Positions 9,532 to 19,788 of a stretch of 35,971 bases of DNA are shown in pieces. Origin of the DNA: Symsagittifera roscoffensis (Eukaryota > Xenacoelomorpha > Acoela > Convolutidae). A program made the position numbers and the translations under genes. Numbering within the stretch: position 1 is the stretch's first letter; the number at the start of each line of letters is the position of its first letter. Below the pieces are notes generated by a model. It saw only the letters and a list, made by a program, of their open reading frames with translations, was not told the origin of the DNA and did no database searches. The stretch is from positions 1 through 35,971 of the forward strand of contig NW_026971533.1 of the NCBI RefSeq assembly GCF_963678635.1, given 5' to 3'.

Positions 9532-12500
9532 GAAAACTCCATCCTACCCTTTTTATTCAATTCACTCACTGATGATAGAGAACAAACACAATTTTGTCAA
9601 AATTTAATCGCAAATTTATTCGAAAAAGGAATTAGTCCATCCAGAGCAGAATTTACGGAAGTAAAAATCAAAAGACAAATTATCGATCACTATCTAAAAA
9701 GAATATGTAATCTAACACAACAGTACGGAATCTATACCATAGAAATCTATTCACCAAGCAAATTCCATGGTAGATATCTACTTCAAACAGACGACGTAGA
9801 TATAGAATTTTCAAAATTATTCACAGAATACTGCAAAAATATGCAACATCAAAATTCACAAAGAGCGAATTCAATATTCACTAAGGAAGTATTTAAAACA
9901 AATTTATAATTATCTATCTATACTAGAAAAACCAGAATCCCAAGGAACTTCAACTGTTCAAACATAAAAATATACAACTTTAAGACATGAAATTGCAATA
10001 TTCTCCGAATATTTAAGCAGAATCCGTGAAAATTTAACCAGTAACGAAATTTCACATAATGTTAAACTCGATTTACAGAAATTCTTAGCATGGCTTATCA
10101 TTGATTATTTCACACATAAAATTGATTTAATCTGACAAGCAAGAAAAAATTTTAGACTTCAAAGTTGGACTGATGACACTGTGTTAGCAGAACTATCAGT
10201 TTATATTTGGGACCCTGAAAGCTCTCATCCACTATTCTTGAACATACCAACAGATGTTTCGAGTCAAGCAATCAGCACAATCTCATTTAACAAAGACTAT
10301 GTTAAAGTATATCCACTCACAACTGACGCAACACCTTTAAATTATAATTCATTTCTACCCGATAGAATAGGAAATAATAGTTTAAACTCAACCCTTATAC
10401 AACAAGAAAACCTAAATGGAAGTAGAAATCTTACATAACAAGATAATCAAACACCATCACATTTCGCAAATGAAAAAGTAGTTACAACAGTAACAACAAC
10501 ACAACAAAGTATTTCACCAATACATCCGAATCTGATAAATCCAAGACCTAAAAACCCAACATTACCACAGGTAACATTACAATCTACGGTTAAACCCTCC
10601 GTTGTCCCAAAATACTCACAAATGGATTACCAAACATTTAGATCAATGACGAAATCAATACAGAAACGAAGAACATTCACTAGAAATAATTTTGCAGAAC
10701 ACAGTTATAACTATGTAAATAGACCAAAAGCATCTAACGTCCTCATACAAACCCGCAAAATCATTTATTTTCACAACGACAAAAATTCCAACAACCAACA
10801 TCAAACTCATTAAATTTTAATGATAACCCACTAAATTCACAAGACCCGAGTGAAAATTACTCATTTTTTCAACAAAATAAAAACAATAAACAGCAAAACC
10901 AAAATAAACATAAAACACCTTATTGTACACCTAATTATCTTTCATCAGATGATGAAGATTTTTATGACCAAAACCATCAACAAATTTTTCAAAACCAAAG
11001 ACTTCACTCTCATCACGTAAATCAACCAAATAATTTGAACCATATACAAGAGAACAACATATGCGACAACCTAGACCAAATCACGCATCTCAAATTAATA
11101 ATTTTTATTCACAAAACCCAGTTAATACAGATTATTATCAACCAACACAAATGCAAAATGAAATCCCACTACCTTATTACTTGCAACAACTTGAAATCAC
11201 AAAAAGCCAACCTAAAAATTTTTCAAAAATGCCAAATGCCGCAGTATCACTTCAAATGACTATGAATCCATACCTAATGGGTGGATCATCAATAACATCA
11301 AACAAGCCATTGATGGTATTCACCGGTACGGACCCTGAATAGTTTGTAGAAGATTATTTAAATGCAGTCACAGCAAATTTAATCTTGAGTATAGGACCTG
11401 AACCAATTAATACACCACTTCACCAAAATTGGATACATAGAAGCACAGCGGTAATACAAACAACACTTGATGGCGCAGCTCAAAAATGGTTTTCAGTTTT
11501 ACCTCGAGATATAAAATCAGACTGGAAAAGATTCACACAAAAACTTTCGAAAATGTTTGATTCAGAAAGGAACAAACAACATCAAAGAGTTTTATGCAAT
11601 GAAATTCGTAGTCTACCAAACGAAACGATCAAATAACTACCAGTAAGTATCGAAAAGCATATTCACTGAACACTCATGACTATAAAAACACAAAAAAAGA
11701 CCGAGATTCTTACGATGACTCTAACACCTCAATTACGAAAAATAGCTATCAAAAAGAGAGCATCACATCCTTCCTCAATTCGAGAACCAGATTTGGATTT
11801 TAGAAAACCAGTAGATAAACTAGAACAAGCTGAAATCACTATGAAACTAAAAGAAACAGAAAATCTCAAACTACAATATGTTAATAATAATCAAACCTCT
11901 ACAACACAGATAAAAAATATACTCAATTCAGATACAGATTTATCCGAAAAAATCACTGAAGTTTTGAATATATATACGACAAAAACTCAAATTTTAAAGG
12001 TAAACCATCTTTTAAAAAATAGTTTAACTATTGCCGAAGATACGGCCACAGCATTGCTGAATGCAGACAAAAACAACAAGACCACCAGAATAAACCACAA
12101 AAAAAACGAAGAACCAAACTAATCATTTTATCAATACATGAACAAAGATCAAATTTTACCAAATAAAAACATTCACAGTAATAATAGCTCTGGAAAAACA
12201 CTTCCAAACAGCTCAAAATTTTCAAGAAATCAATCACTTTATAACTCTAACTACAGAGGTAGATCACCAGACCAAAGAAACTCACTTAACTTCTCACAAA
12301 ACAGTTATAGTTGATCAAATAGTCGAAATACTCAATATAGAAAAAACTATTCACGATCAAACTCAAACAGACCAAATTATTCGTTTGATACCAGTTCCCA
12401 TTCACACTCTAGGAATAGACACTATTCAACTGATAGATCAAGAAAGTCATCCTACAATAGACATAGAAATTACTCCTACAATAGAATCAGAAGCTATTCG

Positions 12501-12704
12501 AATAATCGAAATCAACGATATAATAATCGATCACGAGATTATTCAAACAACAGATCAAATCACCAACGATCTAATTACAATAATTATCAAAACAGATCAC
12601 GAGATAATTCACAAAATAGGAATTCAAACTATAACAATAAACAAAAAAACTACTCTCAATCACCTCATAGGAATAACACACGTTTTCCAGACTCTCTAAA
12701 GTAA
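9505..12704 (+). pseudogene. Decayed gag of a Ty3/gypsy-like retroelement
   Basis: The ATG at 9505 starts a frame of 134 codons that ends at 9907-9909. Coding-like sequence then continues in a second frame (about 9897-10745, with TAA at 10436), returns to the first (10750-11060), and moves to the third from 11061 to 12704. This last section is open except for stops at 11340, 11634, 11667, 12120 and 12312. It contains a retrotransposon capsid signature: an IHRSTAVIQ segment, DGAAQKWF near 11474, and DWKRFTQKLSKMF near 11520, as in Retrotrans_gag proteins. A glutamine/asparagine-rich linker precedes it. The tail (about 12230-12700) is extremely rich in Arg, Ser, Asn and Tyr; I see no CCHC zinc knuckle, so the basic tail may take over nucleic-acid binding (inference). 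Gag would form the capsid and package RNA. At least three frameshifts make it non-functional. Confidence 0.75.
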
Positions 12705-12706
12705 AA

Positions 12707-13402
12707 TATAGAAGTAATACACCAAAACATCAGAGACAAATAAATCAAGTACAAAGAACTGATGAAACAAATTCAGACCCCTCTGGTATTGACAACACAA
12801 AAACTACTGAATTACAATTAAATCACATTAATTGCGAATCTACAGACAGTGAAAGCGATACATGAAACACAATTTTAGTCAACAAGATAGAATTTGAAAA
12901 TGACTATGAAATCGTTACGAACGAACAACCTTTTCATTCACTTGTCTATGAAAAACAATTAGAACTTCTTTTCAATTATCGCACTAGATCTAGAAGTAAT
13001 AACATACCAATCGAGCAAATAGTAAATGAAGTAACAACATTACACGAACCTGAAAAAGAACAAGTACCATGTTCCAGTACAAATCATTTTTATCAAAATA
13101 TACCAAAAGAACCACCAAAAGAAAAACTTTGAACAATCTTTTTTCTTTTAGATAGTCCAAAAAGTAAAGAAATTCAAGCACCCGAGCTTGAAATAGATTT
13201 TTTAATAGACTCTGGAGCAGAATCGAATATTCCAACTTGGAATGAAATTAAAATTCTACACCCGAAATTAACACCTGTAAAAACAGCCAGTAGACTAGCA
13301 ACAGCACAAGGCTCAACCTTGACAAATTACGGAAAAATTCAACTTTTCCTTGTTCCCACTAGAACAATGGAACAAAACAAACTCCTAATTAAAACATTTT
13401 AA
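12707..13402 (+). pseudogene. pol N-terminus with aspartic protease, interrupted
   Basis: This is one frame open from 12707 to TAA at 13400, except for TGA at 12863 and 13130. It lies in a different phase from gag, three bases past the gag stop, so a shift in frame would have been needed to make Gag-Pol. The aspartic-protease signature is at 13196-13222: a hydrophobic strand, then LIDSGAE, in which DSG is the catalytic triplet, followed by a region with ATAQGS that fits the flap side of retropepsins. The enzyme would cut the polyprotein during particle maturation. About 150 acidic residues precede the domain and have no assigned role. The two TGA codons break it. Confidence 0.7.
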
Positions 13403-14970
13403 CAAGCTTTCCAGATATAAAACACAAAATTATTGGAACTCCATTCATCACAAAATACATACCAACTATTAATGTATTGGATAGCAAAAAAAATAAAAAA
13501 GACAAATATACAAGAATGCAAAACATCGCTTTAACTTTCTTCAAAAGAATGAACAAACATCCACCATTCTTTTCAAAATTTTACCCCATCTATAAGAAAG
13601 AAAGAAAACATCTTAAACCACTCTCAGGATAAATTTACGAATTCCCGATCAAACAAGTTCATCAATACGACAAAGATAAAAACAGACAACATCTCTATAT
13701 GTCTGACCTTGAGTTTAAACAATTCACAAATGTTTTAGGGTAACAATTTCATCCAAAAAATACATGAAAAATTCAAACACCGATATCATTTCTCTACATG
13801 TATACAACAATTCACCATATGAAATAAAGCTACCTTTAGGAGTCCTAGGATATTGTGAAACCAACGACGCAACGACTTCTCCCGCAAAAGAAGTAGCATA
13901 CAGAGTAAGTAATATATTACAACTATTAGATATATGTCTATCAACAATTCTTGATTAAGAATTATCAATAAATAATATGATAAGGAACGAAAAAATAAAC
14001 ACAGAATGTTTTACAAAAACACTTTAATTTAAAGCAACTTTCAAAATATCACACTATACAGAAGAACAACAAAAACTCTTGACAATGTTCAATTTTCAAC
14101 ACTCCTAAGTAACAACAAAATGATTTTGAAAAATTAGCCAATTTATTATTGAAATATCCAACTGTTTCTGCTTCATCTAAATTTGACGTTCCAAAAATAA
14201 ATTCACTACTACATCTACCCTTGGAACCTGACGCAGTTTTCAAAAAACAAAGAGCTAGCAAAGTACCAATTCACTTACATGACAAAGTTATTTGATTACT
14301 TGACATTCTAGAACAATTCTGAATCATATCCCCACTAAACAAGGAAGAACAGCCAAAGGGAAACAACTTTTTTAACCCTGTTACTATTCTCGCCAAAGGA
14401 GAATCACTAAAATAGTTCTAGACCCTAGATATCTCAATTCACTCATTGATGAATCTAAATGTAATTGGCCAATAGAACCAATTCAAGTAATTTTAACAAA
14501 AATAAACGGTAAGTACTTCACAACCGCAGGTATGAATAGCGCATATAATCAAATGCCAATAGACAAACAATCACGACGATTAACACAATTCGTTATCGAA
14601 AATCAACAATACGAAATTATTAGATTATTCTATGGCATATCCATAGGACCAGCAGCTTTTTCAGCATTTATGAGTAAAGTTTTTAGACCACTTATACTCA
14701 AGAAAAATGCAGTCACATACTTAGACGAAATCTTTATGCAATCACAAACAGAAGATAAAATGTTCAAAGTTCTAGAAAAATATGATCAAATTTTACAGAA
14801 CAAAAAAATGAAAGCAGCCCCAGATAAATCATATTTTTTTTTACCACGCGTAAAAGTTTTCGGACACATTATAGCGAAAAACACTATAACCCCAATGAAA
14901 TCACAAAAAGATGCAATTCAAAAACTTCAGCCACCTTCAAACAAAATGAAAATTCAAGAATTCCTTGGAA
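13403..14970 (+). pseudogene. pol: linker and reverse transcriptase, catalytically broken
   Basis: After the protease, coding-like sequence continues in several phases (for example 13764-13958) to the reverse transcriptase, recognisable from about 14250. The best section, 14532-14975, reads SAYNQMPI, then FRPLILKK, TYLDEIFM, and a GHIIAKNTITPMKS segment followed by IQEFLGI, the usual order of Ty3/gypsy motifs A, C and the thumb. Two catalytic positions are altered. The motif-A aspartate, expected just before MNSAYNQ, is GGT (Gly) at 14529-14531, and the second aspartate of the YxDD box is Glu (YLDE, residues 63-66 of this section). In-frame TGA and TAG codons between about 14290 and 14420 add to the damage. 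Synthesis of cDNA would be impossible from this copy. Confidence 0.85.
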
Positions 14971-14971
14971 T

Positions 14972-15833
14972 TTGAATTTCTTAAGTAAATACATCTTTAA
15001 AACGCAGTTATACTTAAGATCATTCTACAACATTCTCAGACAACAAAGTAATTTTGAATGGACAACAGAGCTTCAAACACGATTTGAAGAAATCAAAAAA
15101 CTTCTCGCCGAACAAATCTCAAACACAATCCCAGATCCCAATCAACCATTTTATGCAACGTGCGATGCTTCAAATTTTGGCATCGGTGCAGCATTACTAC
15201 AATCCCGCAATGGAACAAATAAAATGAATCTTATACCAGCAAAGTCTGACTAAAAATTACAACTCTCTAATCTTATGAGAGAATATACAGCTAACAGAAT
15301 ATGAATTTTTGATACTTGGATCAAAACATCCAACAGTTTGATTTACAGATCATAAACCAATCATATTTCTTTTCAGACAAAAATCAAATCCAAACCATAG
15401 AGTTTATAGATTTCAACTAATCCTGATGAAATTTCCATACTTACACATAGTATGGACAGCAGGAAAAAACCTTGCACTACCTGACACCCTTAGTACAAAT
15501 ACACCACCTGAACTACTAACAAGAAAAACAGCAGTTGAAACACCACAAAATATAAAATTCTATCTTGCTAAAAATGAAACTTCACCAAGATTAGAATATA
15601 ATTATGCAGTAAAAACTGACATAGAACAATCACAAATAAACAATCTACAACATTTCCTATTCTTTTTAGAATGTCAAAACAACCACTATAAAGTTGATCT
15701 ATTATGCACATCTACATTTAAGCCTATCCCATATTCACATTGGATCAAAAACAATACTCAACAAAAGCGAATTAAACAACAATCACATAAAAAAGACCCA
15801 TTCCTTTCAATAGAAAAGAAAACCTAACGGAAA
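14972..15833 (+). pseudogene. pol: connection and RNase H domain, frameshifted
   Basis: A new phase starts at 14972, overlapping the end of the previous section, and reads FLSKYIF and SNFEWTTELQ, then FYATCDASNFGIGAALLQ. The aspartate of ATCDAS (codon 15164-15166) is the first RNase H catalytic residue in Ty3/gypsy elements. After TAA at about 15251 the sequence resumes in another phase from about 15290: LTEYEFLILG, then a TGA at 15339-15341, FTDHKP (another expected catalytic aspartate), and NLALPDTLST, matching the LADALSR-type end of the domain with the Arg absent. The frame closes at about 15825. RNase H would remove RNA from the RNA:DNA hybrid. At least one frameshift and one nonsense codon are present. 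Confidence 0.8.
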
Positions 15834-15899
15834 CAATAAACTTATCAGAACCGTTACCAAATGATTCAAAATACACGATAAATCAAGTTTTTAATCTAA

Positions 15900-17664
15900 A
15901 TGACCGACTTGACACAACCCTGATCTAAAATAGAAGTAGAAAACATTATTCTACCAACAACAGAAAAAATCAGATTAAAATTATTACAGAAATGTCAAAA
16001 CCTTGATCCCGTCATCAGACAACTAAAATCATGGCACAAATATAAAACTAAACCAACCAAAGCTGATACCACAATCTTAGGAAACAAGACACTCCTTAGA
16101 TACTTCAGAAAATTCAATAATACCACTATAAATGATAACACAGATATTGTAGAATACCAAACACCTGATTTTAAAGTACCTTGCCTACCTTTAACTATGA
16201 TAATAATAGCATTCAATACTTCACATACCCTACACACTAAAGGACATTCAGGAGCAGAAAAGACATACTCTAACTCTATCCAAAATTTTTTTTCCCATTG
16301 CACCAATTTGGATTAAAGTTTTATGCAACGATTATTTAATATGTCAAATAAACAAACCCTACTCAAATCAAAACAAATTGCAGAAAAACAAGATTTCAAA
16401 GGACAAAATCTATATTTCAATCACAAAAGGACCAATTTCACCATCCTCAGAAGGAAACTCATTTATAATGGTCATTGTTGATGCATTTACGCACTATGTA
16501 GCACTCAACCCAGTACCCCATTGTATTGCTCACTATGCATATACAACACTCTACGAACACTGGATAGCTAAATTCGGATTACTCGAAATCCTAGTCACAG
16601 ACAATGGCACTGAATTTATTAAAAACGAAATAATTACACTATGCCACTTATACAATATTAAACATAAACCACGTACATCTCAAGCACCTTGGACAAATAG
16701 ATTGGTCGAAAGTATGAACCGTTCATTACAAAAATATCTCAGATGTATCATTATTGGAAATGATACACGATACACCGAAAGGTCAACAGATGTAAAATTG
16801 TTTCCCTTGTCATATAATTCACAAATTACAACAACACTAGGAATGTCAACACATAAAATGGTATTTTACCAGAAACCACGTAAACCCACTATGTTTATGG
16901 CAAACGCCCATAAAAATGCACAAGGTTATTGCCAACCAAATAAAGATTCAATTTGTTACAATTTACTTTTCCATATCCATGATGAAGATCACTTTCATCA
17001 TCCACAAATTTTAAAATTAGCTTCCGGTACACGCACCGATTTGATTTTAAATAGAAATAAGAAACGCAACGAAGTTCAACAAAAAATAACAAAGAATTTT
17101 TTACAAAGGCAAAACATAAATAATCAAACCAATTCACGTTTAACACCAGCAACAGATTTAAAAACCGGAACTTTTGTTTTAACTCCAAATTTCATAACAC
17201 AAATAGGAATTTCTACAAAGTTACAACCACTCTGAAAAGGACCATATCAAACATTTGGTAAACCCACTGATGTAACATACAAATTTACTGACATAAAAAA
17301 AAGAAATTGTTCAACATCGATATAATCTTTTACCCATTTACCCAAAAGAATACGCACTCCGTGAAATAACTCAACTAGATTCTTTCACAGGTTTAGTAAT
17401 TGTTCAAGACGAGTCAGAAATTGATCAGAATCAAAACATAGACCAACAAAAAGAATAAGTTCACCAAACATTTTCTAAACCAAAGACAAAAACACCTCAA
17501 AAAGAAAGAAAAAAGAGAAAAACGAAAGAGTTCTACCACAGGATCAACAAGAGAAATCTGAACATAGAAAATCATCACGACTTACAAGTGAGCCACGAAA
17601 AAATATATATAAAACCTTCATCCCACAATTTAAAATATTGAAAAAAATTGATCTTCAAAAATAA
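15900..17664 (+). pseudogene. pol: integrase and C-terminal tail, disrupted
   Basis: The N-terminal zinc-binding region is in one phase (GHSGAEKT, His at 16245) and shifts at a T8 run near 16286-16293 into the phase of the core. The expected CxxC reads Y-L-I-C with an extra Cys three residues ahead (16324-16344). The core section 16378-17235 has VDAFTHY, VTDNGTEF and LVESMNRSLQKY; the Asp of TDNG and the Glu of VES are 36 residues apart, the DD35E spacing. The first catalytic Asp, expected just before KGPIS, is absent (ISITKGP). A TGA at 17233 is followed by KGPYQ and KPTDVTYK, the small C-terminal domain. An RKSSRL-containing basic tail ends at TAA 17662-17664, the end of pol. Integrase would insert the cDNA into the host genome. 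Confidence 0.85.
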
Positions 17665-18215
17665 ATTTAATTTTGCTTTTTCATTACCTTCTTTTTAATT
17701 ACTTTGAACAAACACATTTTCAAAATAACATGCTGAAAAACAATCGAATAAATCTAATTCAAAATCAGTCAACAGAAATCATTCCGAATCACCACTTTGT
17801 TTATAGTGACCTGACTTTTTTAGCCGACACCTATTCACCTCTAAGCCTCTCTAAAACTATAACTTCAAGACCTCCAGGTCAAAAATAAGCAGACCGCTAC
17901 AAAATGACAACTAAAAAAAATCTCAAAATTACAACCCTCCCCTATCAAGCAGTACAAAGATCAACAATATTTTCCCAACTTAGCACTCACAAACCCCTCA
18001 AGCAAAATTATTAAGTTAGCCTAAATAACAATTATTCCAATAATAAAAACAAAACTAGGAAGATCTCCCGGGCACCTCGAAATAACCCCTCAACAACCCT
18101 TGACGAAATCCAACCCACTTGTCAAAAAACCAATAAATAATTCGACCACACTGAAACTTGGCCCCAAAAAGTTAAAAAAGATTCGACAAACCAAATCATT
18201 TCTTAAATGCTTCTT
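17665..18215 (+). pseudogene. Unassigned short frames just after pol
   Basis: Right after the pol stop an open frame runs to 17886-17888, starting FHYLLFNYF and lacking an ATG at its beginning. Another continues to about 18210 with single stops near 18014 and 18146. The composition is as in gag-pol. No domain is recognised. This could be the start of a third retroelement gene, or simply untranslated sequence that happens to be open because it is poor in G and T. Confidence 0.3.
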
Positions 18216-18575
18216 TCTACAACAGTCATCAATTTTAAACAATTCTTTTCCAATTTTTTTTCATACAATTTTCTAACTTCCTCAAATTTTTCATAAAATT
18301 TTTAGCTGATACCTTAGAAACTTCGAAAATTCTTTTGATAATTTTTTGCAACGTTTTTTAAATTTTCCATTCATTGTTCGAAGTATATATATACCTTTCC
18401 ACAATTCTTGATAACCTCCTCAGGTACGATATTTCAATAACTATTTAAATGCTTTGAAATCCATTTTGTAGAACCGATGTTTTTCTACTATTCATAAGGT
18501 TTCTCTCATTTTCAACATCACTCATAATGACCATATGGAAATGTATATAAAAAAGAATCATCACATTCGCATTAG
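18216..18575 (+). promoter_or_regulatory. T-rich spacer with TATA-like box
   Basis: The A/C bias breaks here into T-rich, closed sequence, about 360 bp long. Near its end TATATAAAAAAG (18543-18554) looks like a TATA box about 30 bp before the next coding-like frame. A second TATATATA lies at ~18386. The patch has the position expected of a promoter or of an LTR fragment, but no matching copy was found 5' of gag. A transcription start is inference only. Confidence 0.3.
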
Positions 18576-19788
18576 CCACCATTCTTTTGTTTCTTTTTAT
18601 TGAAGAATACTGGAATAAACATAAGTTTTCCTCAAAAAAAATTCCACTCTTATAAACTTTTCAAAATTGCTAATCAACAACCCCCACACCAGTCCACACC
18701 AACAACATCCCAAGAAAACCCAACAACACCTACAAATACCCAAAATCCCCAATCATCTACACTTATTTCTTTTCAAGACAATCCATATACTTTTGAAGAA
18801 AGATACGCATGGTTATCCGAACCATTAGAACCCGTTGTTCGCCAAGCACCTTTAAGCGAGCCACAAAATGAACCAACATATAATATATATCTACATCTAC
18901 AACAAGATCTTAATATAGTAAGACACATTAGCCAAAATTAAAACACACTCGAATAAATAGACAAATCATACATCCAAGACGAAACAGAAATTTTCAAACT
19001 CCAAGAGTTCATTATAAGATACCTCAATCAATAACATCAAATCCTTTAGACCTTTCTAGTAGCACACTACCAGATACTCCCCCAACTGCTTCATAACAAA
19101 GCACTTCCAATATTCCATCAGACTACTTAGGTTCAACTCCCACATCAGAACAAATTTGAGAAAACCCTTCAAATCCCCCAGCAACCACAGAACGTATTCC
19201 ATATTGGGTAACGCACACCGATACTCAAAGTGAACCAAATTTAGTAGACAACCCAATTGACGTTTCATCTGATACAACACTATCAACATTACCAGAAACA
19301 CTTTCGCTAATTTCAACACCTTCTTTAAGTCAAATATCACCAACGCTCTTTCACCTAAGTTTTCCTAAAATCTTGATTCACGATATCAAGAACAATCATC
19401 TCAACATATACCGCTACAATTAGATTGGAATATATTTGTAGCACCCACACCAATATTTGGTCAATATCAAGAAAGTAGCCGACTGCACAACTGGGCACTT
19501 AATAAATTACAATATAAACAAGTTATTCACCAAGATATACAAGAAAATAACATCCAAATTTTACAACAAAGTAGCCTTACACTAAAATTCGAGCTCACAG
19601 TAAGACTAAATAACATTGTTCAACACCCATTTCCATTAGCCCCTCCTAATATAACAGCTCAATCTTTATCTCCCCCATTTATAACAATAGAAATAGTATA
19701 TAAATACGATAGATATACAAAAAAGACAATCGGATATATAACTTTTTATAACCCATACTCAGGATTATCTTACACATGTATAATCTAA
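18576..19788 (+). pseudogene. Unassigned decayed gene A, Pro/Ser/Thr-rich
   Basis: Coding-like sequence passes through three phases: 18576-18941, about 18935-19365 (stops TAA near 19096 and TGA 19157), and 19369-19788. The first part starts with a short hydrophobic PPFFCFFLL stretch and has no ATG at its start; a weak acceptor-like ATTGAAG precedes AATACTGG near 18605. It continues into a Pro/Thr/Gln-rich linker, then FEERYAWLSEPLEP. The last part looks like a folded domain, with LDWNIFVAPTPIFGQY, then FELTVRLNNIVQHPF, and a Tyr-rich end. I do not recognise it. Composition and strand match the retroelement, so it may be an accessory third gene or part of a second element. Its stop overlaps the ATG of the next frame by 13 nt. 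Confidence 0.45.

Noticed and set aside
12385-12699. 104-codon Ile/Thr-rich frame
   Set aside because: It is a shadow of the Arg/Ser/Asn-rich gag tail, which reads in the neighbouring phase and fits gag position and composition.
15995-17188. - strand frames with long hydrophobic stretches (15995-16306 and 16895-17188)
   Set aside because: They lie opposite integrase motifs; an A-rich coding strand gives Leu/Val/Phe-rich antisense frames that mimic membrane proteins.
18061-18080. CCCGGGCACC at 18069 as another TIR end
   Set aside because: It shares only CCCGGG with the family ends, lies inside retroelement sequence and has no inverted partner nearby.
19056-19343. - strand 95-codon frame
   Set aside because: Antisense to frame A, which has the coding-like Pro/Ser/Thr-rich reading with isolated stops.
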